The translations under genes and the position numbers were made by a program. The notes under the pieces were generated by a model. It was not told where the DNA came from, did not search any database, and was given only the letters and a program-made list of their open reading frames with translations. Shown here in pieces: positions 53,135 to 62,273 of a DNA stretch of 64,000 bases (the first letter of the stretch is position 1; the number at the start of each line of letters is the position of its first letter). The DNA lies in assembly GCF_020805785.1 (NCBI RefSeq), contig NZ_JAJGZV010000007.1, positions 124,001 to 188,000 of the forward strand, in the 5' to 3' direction. This stretch comes from Flavobacterium chungbukense. GTDB taxonomy: Bacteria > Bacteroidota > Bacteroidia > Flavobacteriales > Flavobacteriaceae.

Positions 53135-53494
53135 ATGAAAGCCTTACAAAAATCTTCTTATTCCCAGTATCGTGTAAGCGATGCCTTTAACCAAATCATT
53201 CTGCGAAGCATCACTTCCTATGACGGCAAACGCAGAGAACAGCTGAAATCCTTTTTTCTCGACCTGCAGACGGGAGGGTGCATCAGCGGAATGATTTCGG
53301 AATTCATCTATCACGATGACTGCAAGGAATTTTACATCGAACATATCGATGACCTTGAAAACATAAGAGCCGAACTCGAACAGGCCATCGGCGAACCGAT
53401 TGAGAACCGTTTTCAGACCCTGCATTACACTTTTGTGTGCTGGCTCTGCTTCGAGGAATACTGCTATGACCTCTATTCAAGGCTCTTTGCGTGA
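53135..53494 (+). CDS. Hypothetical ICE protein between ssb and pcfK
   Basis: 119 residues starting MKALQKSSYSQYRV. A frame starting at 53009 overlaps ssb and is rejected. The sequence has FNQIILRSITSYDGKRREQL and LHYTFVCWLCFEEYCYDLYS, both helical and Tyr/Cys-rich. I recognise no function. It lies 43 bp after ssb and 24 bp before pcfK, so one transcript is likely. Confidence 0.65.
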   Translation: MKALQKSSYSQYRVSDAFNQIILRSITSYDGKRREQLKSFFLDLQTGGCISGMISEFIYHDDCKEFYIEHIDDLENIRAELEQAIGEPIENRFQTLHYTFVCWLCFEEYCYDLYSRLFA

Positions 53495-53518
53495 ATTTTC
53501 AAACTTAAACATCTTCTT

Positions 53519-53908
53519 ATGAAAGCTTCTGAAAATTTCAAAAATGCCATAGAGGGCTACCTCGGCACTTTGGCGCAGGGCGATGATGCCTTTGCGCCAC
53601 ACTACGCCAAAGCTTCCAAGAATTTGGAGAGCTGTCTGCACTATATTTTCGGCGAGGTCAAAAAAACAGGATTCTGCGCCTTTGACAATCAGGAAATCTT
53701 TGACATGGCGGTCAGATACTACACCGATGATTCCATCGGCACGCACGCCCCTGTTGCATGCAGGGCTGTGGTGCAGACCCCTGCCCCCTCAGACCTGTTC
53801 TCACAGCCTGCGCTCCCTGCCGTTCCTGTCAGAACCGAGCCTGTTCCAACAGTAAAAAAAGACGTAAAACCTGCGGTGCAGACCGCTCTCACCCTCTTTG
53901 ACCTATGA
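53519..53908 (+). CDS. pcfK: PcfK-like protein
   Basis: 129 residues. The N-terminus MKASENFKNAIEGYLGTLAQ and the helical stretch to AVRYYTDD match the small PcfK-like family; the rest is Pro/Val-rich linker ending in LFDL. Its stop overlaps the pcfJ start (ATGA). PcfK and PcfJ accompany conjugative elements and their biochemical role is unknown. Confidence 0.75.
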   Translation: MKASENFKNAIEGYLGTLAQGDDAFAPHYAKASKNLESCLHYIFGEVKKTGFCAFDNQEIFDMAVRYYTDDSIGTHAPVACRAVVQTPAPSDLFSQPALPAVPVRTEPVPTVKKDVKPAVQTALTLFDL

Positions 53909-55212
53909 TACCCAAAACCATCATCGAAAAGCAGCTGACGGCGCTCAGCGCCTCGCTTGCGCCCATAAGGGAAGAGGTATTTGCATGGGCAGAGCAGAAT
54001 ATTTTCCTAAAATGGGGCGTTTTGTCCCGCTCTAAGTTTTACTGCCTCGACTGCTCCCACGTCTGGAAGCCGTCCTGCCAAAGCACCTGCGACAAGTTTA
54101 CCACTTGCCCTGCCTGCGCAGGAAAGCTCAAAATGATGCCCTATAATCAGGTGCATTTCAAGGAAACCGAATACTTCGCCGTAATGGACACTTGTGCGGG
54201 GTTTCAGGTGGTGCGCATGGTCATTGCCCACAAGCACATGAAAAAGAATTTCACGCCGACCTATTTCCACAAAGAGGTCATGCAGCATTGGATAAATCTC
54301 AAAGGCGAAGTGCGGACATTCGCACTAAGCACCAATGTATTTTCCAGTACGCTCGATGCATGGAAATTCTACTCCCCGCTCGAAATAAAGCCAAAGGATT
54401 TCATCCGCAATGCCAGATTCTACATCAATCCCTACAAAGTCTATCCGCAGATGAAAGTATTGCCCATACTGAAACGCAACGGCTTCAAGACTTCGGTCTA
54501 TGACATTGCGCCCCACCTGCTCTTTTCGTCGCTGTTGTCCGACCCCATAGCCGAGACCCTTTTGAAATCCCGACAGCTGAACCTTTTGCAGTATTATCTC
54601 TGCGCATCACGGCAGAACATCCGCCGAAACTGGCAGGCTGTCAAAACGGTTATCCGAAACAATTACAAGATTTCTGATGTGCAGATTTGGGAGGATTACT
54701 TGGAACTGCTCCGCTATTTCAAAAAAGACCTTTCCTGCGCCCTATACGTATGTCCTGTTAATTTGGGCGAAGCGCACGACCATTTCGTGAAAAAGAAAAG
54801 GGAACTGCTCAGAAAGAAAAAGCTCCAAGACCTGCGCCTTGAAATCGAAAAAGCGCAGAAAAGGTACGCAAGCGACAAAAAACGCTTTTTCGGGCTCATT
54901 TTTCAAAAGGATGAACTATGTATCTCCGTAATTGAAAACGTTCGGGATTTTATGCAGGAGGGCGACGATTTGGGGCATTGTGTCTTCACGAACGAATACT
55001 ACGAGAAAAAAGATTCGCTTATCTTATCGGCTAAGGTTGCAGAGCAGTCCGTGGAAACCATAGAAATCTCTCTCAGCCGTATGGAAATCCTGCAGTGCAG
55101 GGGATTCAAGAACAAGCCGTCCAAACACCACAAACAGATCCTGAGCCTGCTTTCCCAAAACCTTTACAGGATTAAGGAGCGCCTGCAAAAGAAGAAGAAA
55201 ATAGTCCCTTAA
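53905..55212 (+). CDS. pcfJ: PcfJ-like protein
   Basis: 435 residues. A zinc-binding-like part near the N-terminus has CLDCSHVW and CPACAGKL. The C-terminal PcfJ domain contains MQEGDDLGHCVFTNEYYEK and ILQCRGFKNKPSKHHKQI. The gene overlaps pcfK by 4 bp and ends with a strong terminator. Its exact activity is not known. Confidence 0.85.
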   Translation: MIPKTIIEKQLTALSASLAPIREEVFAWAEQNIFLKWGVLSRSKFYCLDCSHVWKPSCQSTCDKFTTCPACAGKLKMMPYNQVHFKETEYFAVMDTCAGFQVVRMVIAHKHMKKNFTPTYFHKEVMQHWINLKGEVRTFALSTNVFSSTLDAWKFYSPLEIKPKDFIRNARFYINPYKVYPQMKVLPILKRNGFKTSVYDIAPHLLFSSLLSDPIAETLLKSRQLNLLQYYLCASRQNIRRNWQAVKTVIRNNYKISDVQIWEDYLELLRYFKKDLSCALYVCPVNLGEAHDHFVKKKRELLRKKKLQDLRLEIEKAQKRYASDKKRFFGLIFQKDELCISVIENVRDFMQEGDDLGHCVFTNEYYEKKDSLILSAKVAEQSVETIEISLSRMEILQCRGFKNKPSKHHKQILSLLSQNLYRIKERLQKKKKIVP

Positions 55213-55217
55213 AGACC

Positions 55218-55243
55218 AAAGCCGATAAATATCGGCTTTTTTT
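55218..55243 (+). terminator. Intrinsic terminator after pcfJ
   Basis: GCCGATA (55221-55227) pairs with TATCGGC (55230-55236) around AA, followed by TTTTTTT. A strong classical terminator six bases after the pcfJ stop. Confidence 0.9.
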
Positions 55244-55266
55244 ATGCAGCAAAACAATGCTCAAAA

Positions 55267-55292
55267 GCCCGCCGGCCTGACTGCCGGCGGGC
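55267..55292. terminator. Hairpin at the end of the 81-residue gene
   Basis: GCCCGCCGGC (55267-55276) pairs with GCCGGCGGGC (55283-55292) around six nt. Its GC content is unusual for the region. It probably ends minus-strand transcripts from 55561 and may also back up the pcfJ terminator. Confidence 0.65.
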
Positions 55293-55315
55293 TCTGTATT
55301 GTCAAGATGCCATTA

Positions 55316-55561
55316 TTATTTGATGCTGATGGTATCCACCAGGTTTTCCTGATCTATGAAAGCCGCAATATACTGCTGGACTTCATTTCGTTTATCGGTG
55401 GCCGTTTCAAAGGTATTGATATGGAACTCCTCGTCCTGGTCCAGGATATGGATGATCTCGGTATATCCTTTTGAAATCAGGCTTCCTTTGAGTCTGAGAA
55501 TCGTATGCTGCTGGCGGGCATCCAAATCTTTTCTCACCTGTAGTTGTATCGCTTTTTCCAT
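55316..55561 (-). CDS. Small hypothetical protein
   Basis: 81 residues with alternating charged and hydrophobic segments (IQLQVRKDLDARQQHTILRL) and no signal. No domain recognised. It is convergent with pcfJ and stands alone, followed by the strong GC hairpin. It could be a regulatory or accessory ICE protein. Confidence 0.5.
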   Translation of the reverse strand: MEKAIQLQVRKDLDARQQHTILRLKGSLISKGYTEIIHILDQDEEFHINTFETATDKRNEVQQYIAAFIDQENLVDTISIK

Positions 55562-55835
55562 TGTGAAAGATCTGTTGGTTTTTATGTCATATTCTATTCA
55601 AATTTAGTGATTTTGATTGTACGCAGATCTGCTGATGCGTCAAAAAAATGGGAGTCCGTAAAGTGAAAACCTTGCAAGACCCATACAGCAGATTTTTCAT
55701 CTGTTTTAAATTTGCGGCAAGTAGTTGGCGTATGCTGTTCTTAAAACAAAAACGTAGAAAAAAGAGCCAGGGCAAGTTTAATTCATAAATATAATATCAA
55801 ACCCAAACTGCTTTTAAAGCTACAATCTCAAAGCA

Positions 55836-57326
55836 TCATTCAACTTTTATTACTGCCGGCGGAGTCCATTTTCCATTTACTACTTCCTCTTTTGGCCAGT
55901 AAGTGCGAAGATAAAGCGAAAAATCCCCCTTTTCAACGGCCGGAAGCCAATTGTTTTGGGTTTTCGCATCAGTCGGAACTGATTGAATATAAATGGTCAG
56001 CGAACCGTCCGGATTATATGCCATTGTCTTGTTCTTTGTCCCCAATGAATATCTGTTGAGCTTGTTGATTTCAAAAAAGTGATGCTCGTTATATAATGTA
56101 AGCGACCAAAATCCATTAACAGGAGGCAGCTGTCCTTTGGCAAAAGTAATTTTATATTTGTTCGAGCTGTTCAATCGGCCTCCTTCTGAATCCAGATCCT
56201 GATAAAAGTAGCGTGTTTCATTTGGGGCATTGACCAGGATATTGGATTTGGCTACCGCAGTGCGCGTAAAATAATCCGTGCCCCACGATGCGCCGTTCGT
56301 TACCCCTGACCAGTGAAAAGGCAATTGGATCCCCCAGCTGCGGAATTCCATTAAAGGTTTTATTACCTGACGCTCTGTCTCAACGGCTGCGTCGATCATC
56401 GCCTGTTTCAGTTTTGGGTCTTTCTTTGCGGCTTCCACTACAGCAAGTATCTGCTTGTATTTCGCCTCTTCGCCCGGCAGTGGCTTTGCATCTGCCAGCA
56501 CGATAGGAAGCTCGTCAAAAAATGTCTGGGGGTTCACCCATACCGCTTCTTCTTTTCCTCCTTCGCCTCCGGGAAGTTTCTTGATATTGGCCCAATCGAT
56601 GGTTTTCATTTTGCCGTCATAATCAGACAAGGGATACATAACCACTGATTTGAGTACCTCCTGAATTGCTTTTCGGTCTTCTTTTGTGTCATCCAGAAAA
56701 ACACGGGGCCCCACCAGTCCAGTATTGGTTGACGAGCGGAAAACTTTTATTATTCCCTTAGGCACCTCTCCTTTCCAGTCCGGTCCGGCCAATAAATAAA
56801 ATCCCGGCTTATTGTCGTACATCTTTCCCAATTTTGCGAAACTTTCGGTGCGCAGATCAACTATCTGGTAGACCCAGAAACGTTTGCCAAAATCAGGCAC
56901 TTGCACCACAACGGGCGATTGGTCCAAAGCAAGGCATCCAATACCGTAAACCACATCCTGGTTCGGGCAGGCTATGGCACGTTCCGTAGGTATCACATAA
57001 TCGGTAAGCATGGTAAACTGATTCAGCGGAGCCATAAGCAGAGGTCCGGACAGGGCCAGCTCTTTTACATCCTTGAAAGCCATTCGGCGGTTGTACATGT
57101 TTACCAGCGGCCATGCCCAAAAATAGGCATCTTTAGCCGCCAAAGCGGCATACTCTTGAGTAATTTTTACATTGGTGTCGGGACCCGTTGGCAGCTCGCG
57201 TGCTGCCTGGGATGTCGCTAGGCTGTCAATCCCTTTAGAATTTGATGCTTTCGTATCACTGTTTTTATTTTGGTTGCATGCCGTCAAGGCTGCAATCAAA
57301 ATCACGCAGATGAGTTTCTTTTCCAT
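55836..57326 (-). CDS. DUF1254/DUF1214 lipoprotein
   Basis: 496 residues. Lipobox LTAC with Cys17. The middle has YFWAWPLVNMYNRR and NQDVVYGIGCLALD of the DUF1254 domain; the C-terminal half (NGFWSLTLYNEHHFFEINKL, RYSLGTKN) matches DUF1214. Members are exported proteins of unknown activity. It lies 15 bp downstream of a paralogous gene and the two probably form one operon. Confidence 0.82.
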   Translation of the reverse strand: MEKKLICVILIAALTACNQNKNSDTKASNSKGIDSLATSQAARELPTGPDTNVKITQEYAALAAKDAYFWAWPLVNMYNRRMAFKDVKELALSGPLLMAPLNQFTMLTDYVIPTERAIACPNQDVVYGIGCLALDQSPVVVQVPDFGKRFWVYQIVDLRTESFAKLGKMYDNKPGFYLLAGPDWKGEVPKGIIKVFRSSTNTGLVGPRVFLDDTKEDRKAIQEVLKSVVMYPLSDYDGKMKTIDWANIKKLPGGEGGKEEAVWVNPQTFFDELPIVLADAKPLPGEEAKYKQILAVVEAAKKDPKLKQAMIDAAVETERQVIKPLMEFRSWGIQLPFHWSGVTNGASWGTDYFTRTAVAKSNILVNAPNETRYFYQDLDSEGGRLNSSNKYKITFAKGQLPPVNGFWSLTLYNEHHFFEINKLNRYSLGTKNKTMAYNPDGSLTIYIQSVPTDAKTQNNWLPAVEKGDFSLYLRTYWPKEEVVNGKWTPPAVIKVE

Positions 57327-57341
57327 AAGTTTAGCAATTGA

Positions 57342-58796
57342 TTATTTAACCTCTTCTATATCTCCAAGTTTCCATACCCTTTCAAAAAAGGGCTTTTCTG
57401 GGCCGTAAAGCCTGAATAATACTTCAAATTTTCCTTTAGGGTCCGTTGGGATCCAATTTGATTCCTTGCCTGCAGGGGATTTTGGGCCGAAGAAAATATC
57501 GACCGAGCCATCTGCGTTCTTTTGGATCTCTGTCGCATTCGATGCTCTGCTTGCACGCGGCAGATTTTTGATAAGGCAATGTGTTGTGCGGTCGTAGACT
57601 GTTGCCGACCAGTATTGCTTGGTGGGTACATTTGCAGGCACGTGGAGCATATAGGTTTTATCGCCATCAAGCGCGCGGCCTTCCTTGTCTTTTCCTGCAA
57701 TAAGATATATTTGCGCTGTACCCAGGCGTTTTATGCCTACATAACCGATTGAATAGGTTAATGCACGGGCATCTGTAGGATAAATATCAGATTCCGAATA
57801 TCCCGAAGATCCCGCCTTAACGAGTTCCGGCATTGCGGGAACAGCCCATTTGGCATCAGGATTTATCGGCGGGAAGCCTTTTTCAAGCATTGCTTCCAAA
57901 TAGTCATGCGCACTTTTTGCCGCCGCATTCAGAATCTCGGTGGTTCGTGCATCAGGGTTATAGGGTTTCCCCTTTTCAATGCCTATGCTTTTTAGTTTAT
58001 CAATCATCGCCTTATCGCGCACCAGCATAGGCTGGCTTTGCACAATGCGGTTAAGAGAGATGAAAAACCGGCTGTTATAAGGTATAACAGAATTGTAAAG
58101 TACATCTTTCACGTCCGTATATTTTGTTTCGCCGGGATTATTGGCTTTGGCAAGCGGATATAGTTTTAGCTGTTTGCCGTAATTGACTGCATTCACGATA
58201 TCGGCATCACTGTGGCTGGGCAGGTTGGAGCGGAATAATCCATAACCCTCATAGGTATCGGCTTTCAATACAATGTATCCTTTAGGAATATTTTCCTTAT
58301 AGTCAGGCGGCAGTATCAGATATTTGCCGCCAGCGCCTTTATCGGCTCCGTAGGGTCCTGCATCTTCAAGGGGCATCTGCCAGATATTGTCGATATTGGC
58401 GGCAAAGGAGCCATTTTTTGCCGCAGGGACATCTATAACTATTGGCCCGGCATCCTTTGTGTTGAAAAAAAACATAAAGTAAATCGCGTCGGGATTTGGC
58501 GTTAATGTCTGATTATGCCAGTCTACGGGTTTTGACCAAAATATGATCTCATTTTGTTTCCCTTTGGTGCTGCCCAGCATTGCCTGAAGCATAAGGTCAT
58601 AATTAACGGCAGGCATGCCCCATACTAAAGCTTCGATTGCGCGTTGGTAAACCATCTGTTCCTTGATGCTGGCAGGTTTGAATTCTGCCGAAACAGCACC
58701 CTCAATATCGGCTTTCTCACCGGAATTTGCTGATGGTGTTTGGTTGCATGACGTCAATAGCAGGACAAATGAAAAGACAAAAAGACTTTTTTTCAT
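57342..58796 (-). CDS. DUF1254/DUF1214 lipoprotein, paralogue
   Basis: 484 residues. Lipobox LTSC with Cys17, then YQRAIEALVWGMPAVNYDLM and NPDAIYFMFFFNTKD of DUF1254 and a C-terminal YWSATVYDRTTHCLIKN of DUF1214. It resembles the downstream gene in order and length but is clearly diverged, indicating an old duplication. Function unknown. Confidence 0.82.
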   Translation of the reverse strand: MKKSLFVFSFVLLLTSCNQTPSANSGEKADIEGAVSAEFKPASIKEQMVYQRAIEALVWGMPAVNYDLMLQAMLGSTKGKQNEIIFWSKPVDWHNQTLTPNPDAIYFMFFFNTKDAGPIVIDVPAAKNGSFAANIDNIWQMPLEDAGPYGADKGAGGKYLILPPDYKENIPKGYIVLKADTYEGYGLFRSNLPSHSDADIVNAVNYGKQLKLYPLAKANNPGETKYTDVKDVLYNSVIPYNSRFFISLNRIVQSQPMLVRDKAMIDKLKSIGIEKGKPYNPDARTTEILNAAAKSAHDYLEAMLEKGFPPINPDAKWAVPAMPELVKAGSSGYSESDIYPTDARALTYSIGYVGIKRLGTAQIYLIAGKDKEGRALDGDKTYMLHVPANVPTKQYWSATVYDRTTHCLIKNLPRASRASNATEIQKNADGSVDIFFGPKSPAGKESNWIPTDPKGKFEVLFRLYGPEKPFFERVWKLGDIEEVK

Positions 58797-59362
58797 AATA
58801 TATCAAATTTTAGCAGTTATATATCTTCTTCCTTAGTTATCCATCCTTCATATAAAAAAGGAAACTATTAAATAATTTGTAGTGCCATTAAAAAAATCCC
58901 TCTGATGTGGCAATTAAAATACTAAGCTTTATGAATTCTTTAAATGCATAACTTATAATACTACATATCAAATAATTACATAAAAATAAACAAAATTCCT
59001 ACAACTTTTATTTTTCCTTTATTTTTTTATCTGCCTTATTAAATTGAACGGAACTGCAGAATATTACTGTCCAATTTGATGTGCTGCTGAGACGAGGGGG
59101 GGGGTTATTCCTCAGAATCGGAACGCAGGTTTTAATACATAAGTAGAAGTATCATCGACAGCGATTGCAGGTGTAAAGTTCATATCCTGCTTTGCTCTTG
59201 CAATTAGTCATACGCAAAGAAAATCTAAAAAATGCCGCATTGTTTCAATTCAACAAAACCATTGAAAATTGGACCAGCTGCTTTCTGCCGGGATCATATT
59301 TTTTTTAAAAATAGGTGTTTTCTGTTTTCTTCTGACCAGTCGAAGCATATTGGTTCTGCTGT
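58797..59362. other. 566-bp intergenic region with a G9 tract
   Basis: No gene is seen. The region is AT-rich and includes nine Gs at 59096-59104, about 300 bp upstream of the DUF1254 gene start. Promoters for the DUF1254 operon and the end of the OmpA gene must lie here. Confidence 0.4.
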
Positions 59363-61303
59363 TTACAGAGCGGTTACTATAAATTGGCTTCTTCTGTTTT
59401 TCTGATGTTCCTCTTCACCGCATATCACCCCATCTGCACACTTATTGACAAGCTGGGTCTCTCCATATCCTTTTCCTGTTAAACGATTTTTGTCCACTCC
59501 ATTTTTAATGAGCCAGTTTATAGTTGATTTCACTCTTCGGTCAGACAGAGAGTAGTTATATGACCCCGTCGCCCTGCTGTCGGTATGGGAGCGAATATCG
59601 AGTTTCATTGTTGGATGCTGATTCAAGACATCCAGAATTTTTTCAAGATCAAATAATGCATCAGAACGGATATCAGACTTATCGAGATCGAAGTAAATCA
59701 TTTTGATTCCAAAGCATTTTCCCAAGTCGTCCCCTACTGCAACTTTGCATAGCGATTTATCTAATGCGATTGGCAGATTGGTTTTTCCGGCAGCTTTTCC
59801 AATAGTTATATTTAACTCTTTTGTTGCGTAATCCGGTTTTTCGGCTCTTACATTATAGGTTTTGCCGCATTCTGCAGAAAAACTGTACTGCCCCGATGTA
59901 TTGGAAACCGTTGAGTTTATAATTTTTTGATTTTCGTATAAAGTCACTTTTGTTTCTGGAAGCACAGCACCGTTTTCTGAATCTGTTATGGCGCCATATA
60001 ATTCCTGCAGGCACTTTAACCTTCTTGTTTCCAGAAATTTATAGATATCATCAGAACCTTGCCCACCGTCTTTATTGGAACTGAAATACCCTTTTCTGGA
60101 AACGGGATCAATGATATAAGCGAAATCATCTTTAGGTGAATTGATATCATTGCCAAGGTTCCGAATACCGCTTATGGTTCCGTTGTCTTCAATCTGTCCC
60201 ACAAATACATCGAGTCCGCCCAGTCCGGGATAACCGTCTGAGGCAAAATAGATTTCGTTTTCGCTGGTTGCGTAGGGAAAGGTTTCTTTTCCTTCAGTAT
60301 TGATGCCTTTCCCTAGATTAATAGGCGTCCCAAAACTGCCGTTTACGTTAATGCTGACTTTGTAAATATCCGACTGCCCAAAAGTACCCGGCATATCGGA
60401 TGCAAAATACAGCGTTTTTTCATCCGGGCTCAGCGAAGGATGTGCCGTGCTGTAATTATCGCTTGTAAAGGGAAGCGCTGTTACTTTTATCCATTTTCCG
60501 TTTTCAAGTCTGGCCTGGTAAATCCTTACCAGCGTAATTTTACCAGCGTCTTTGCCTTTTTTGCCGTTGGCATAATTGTTTCGGGTAAAATAAACCGTTT
60601 TTCCGTCTTTGGTAAAAACAGGAGATGATTCGTGAAAACGGCTGTTGATCTCCGATTTGATTTTATTTACTTTTAACGCGCCGCCGCTTTGGGCATCAAG
60701 ATCGGCACTGTAGATATTGGTGAAGTATTCTCCGGTCCATTTGTGCTTTCGCTGCGAGAAATTCCCTGTATCTCTGGCCGAGGCAAAGTATATTTTACTA
60801 TCGTAGACAAAACTTCCGTAATCCGAATATTTCGAATTGATGCCGGCATCTTCAATCTTGTAGCGGCCTGAATTGGCTCTTATTTCATCCAGATAATGGG
60901 CATCATCATTATAGCGCCCTGCTCTGGAATCGTTTTTGTATCTTGCGATGAATTCATTCATGATTAAAGTGGCTTTATCCACCTGCCCTTCTGCTTTTAA
61001 AGACTGTGCGTATCTGTAATAATATTCGGCCTCGGGCGAAGCGTTTAATGCGAATAACTCGCCGTACCATTTGGCTGCTCCCTCAAACTCAGAATTGAAA
61101 TAATAGGAATTTCCGAGCCTCTTAAACAGATCTTCAGACTTGTATCCCTTGTCGGCTACTCTTTCATAGGTTTTTATGGCATCGATATAGGCATAGCCAT
61201 CGTATTTTTTATCCCCCGATTTCAATTTGGAATCTTGGGCATAGCTGTCAAATGAAAAACAGATTATCGTTAAGGCGAAAAGTATATAATTTTTCATAAT
61301 CAT
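59363..61303 (-). CDS. OmpA-family protein with TPR and PD40 repeats (T9SS-associated)
   Basis: 646 residues. Signal peptide ending near SYAQ (about residue 22), then TPR-like helices to about residue 130, WD40-like PD40 units (TKDGKTVYFTRNNYANG, LSPDEKTLYFASDMPGT), a carboxypeptidase-like domain and the OmpA peptidoglycan-binding end (IYFDLDKSDIRSD, DIRSHTDSRATG, GYGETQLVNKC). This architecture anchors surface complexes of the T9SS (PorE-like). It is downstream of the PorP/SprF gene and near a type-B adhesin, which supports that. Confidence 0.85.
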   Translation of the reverse strand: MIMKNYILFALTIICFSFDSYAQDSKLKSGDKKYDGYAYIDAIKTYERVADKGYKSEDLFKRLGNSYYFNSEFEGAAKWYGELFALNASPEAEYYYRYAQSLKAEGQVDKATLIMNEFIARYKNDSRAGRYNDDAHYLDEIRANSGRYKIEDAGINSKYSDYGSFVYDSKIYFASARDTGNFSQRKHKWTGEYFTNIYSADLDAQSGGALKVNKIKSEINSRFHESSPVFTKDGKTVYFTRNNYANGKKGKDAGKITLVRIYQARLENGKWIKVTALPFTSDNYSTAHPSLSPDEKTLYFASDMPGTFGQSDIYKVSINVNGSFGTPINLGKGINTEGKETFPYATSENEIYFASDGYPGLGGLDVFVGQIEDNGTISGIRNLGNDINSPKDDFAYIIDPVSRKGYFSSNKDGGQGSDDIYKFLETRRLKCLQELYGAITDSENGAVLPETKVTLYENQKIINSTVSNTSGQYSFSAECGKTYNVRAEKPDYATKELNITIGKAAGKTNLPIALDKSLCKVAVGDDLGKCFGIKMIYFDLDKSDIRSDALFDLEKILDVLNQHPTMKLDIRSHTDSRATGSYNYSLSDRRVKSTINWLIKNGVDKNRLTGKGYGETQLVNKCADGVICGEEEHQKNRRSQFIVTAL

Positions 61304-61311
61304 TTGTTTTT

Positions 61312-62229
61312 TTAGAAGAAACGGGGAGTTGTCATTTTGCCATGATTTTTAAAGAATTCATAACGTAGGAATATCTCGTGCGATCCTGAATTATAATTGT
61401 TCAGTTTTGTGGTTTCACGATCATATCCATAACCTACATACAATCCGTCAGTGATCTGAAATCCAGCCATTGCGCTTAATGAGGCGCTCCATCTGTAGGC
61501 AGCTCCGATTACAAATCTGTCAATAAACATAAAATTGGCAGAAATATCAACCTGAAGCGGCGCTCCTTCTACCATTTTGGCCAGTATAGCAGGTTTGAAT
61601 TTATAATACTGGTACTTATCAAGATTAAGGACATAGCCCCCCATTAAATAATAATTGATTTTGTCCTTATAAATGGCAACATCATTATCATCGTACCTGT
61701 TGGTTTCGATAAAATTAGGAACCGAAAGCCCTATATAAGCCTTGTCAGAATGCCAGTAAACCCCTGCTCCCACATTGGGAGAAAACTTGTTCTGAAGGTC
61801 TTGAAACTGCGGGTCTCCCTGATCGGCGGGATTTAGTTTATTGATATCCAGATTGAATATATTGGCAGTTCCTTTTATCCCAAAAGAGAGCTTGAAATCA
61901 GCTGAAGTCCGAACAGTATAGGATATGTCTGCCGATATATCGTTCTGGTTGGTCGGTCCGATTTTGTCGTTTACAAGCGACAGCCCTACCCCTAGATTGC
62001 TGTTGTTGATTGGCGTATTGATCGAGAAGCTGCTTGTCTGGGGCGCTCCATCTAAGCCAACCCACTGGGTGCGGTATAATCCAAAAATACTTAAAGCGCC
62101 TCGTGATCCCGCATACGCTGGATTGATATTGATCGTATTGTACATATACTGCGTAAATTGGGAATCCTGCTGGCAGTATCCTGCAATTGCCGTCAAAATC
62201 AAAACGAACGAAAAAAACTTTGTTTTCAT
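61312..62229 (-). CDS. PorP/SprF-family T9SS outer-membrane protein
   Basis: 305 residues. Signal peptide ends GYCQ (about 19), then QDSQFTQYMYNTININPAYAGSRG, the PorP/SprF start signature, followed by beta-barrel strands such as SADISYTVRT. These proteins help attach or display T9SS-secreted proteins. It lies 8 bp before the OmpA gene and 44 bp after the adhesin gene, the standard arrangement of a type-B T9SS substrate locus. Confidence 0.92.
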   Translation of the reverse strand: MKTKFFSFVLILTAIAGYCQQDSQFTQYMYNTININPAYAGSRGALSIFGLYRTQWVGLDGAPQTSSFSINTPINNSNLGVGLSLVNDKIGPTNQNDISADISYTVRTSADFKLSFGIKGTANIFNLDINKLNPADQGDPQFQDLQNKFSPNVGAGVYWHSDKAYIGLSVPNFIETNRYDDNDVAIYKDKINYYLMGGYVLNLDKYQYYKFKPAILAKMVEGAPLQVDISANFMFIDRFVIGAAYRWSASLSAMAGFQITDGLYVGYGYDRETTKLNNYNSGSHEIFLRYEFFKNHGKMTTPRFF

Positions 62230-62273
62230 ATGTCTTTAGATTATAAAAGGGATAAAAGCTCCCTGTAAGGAAT

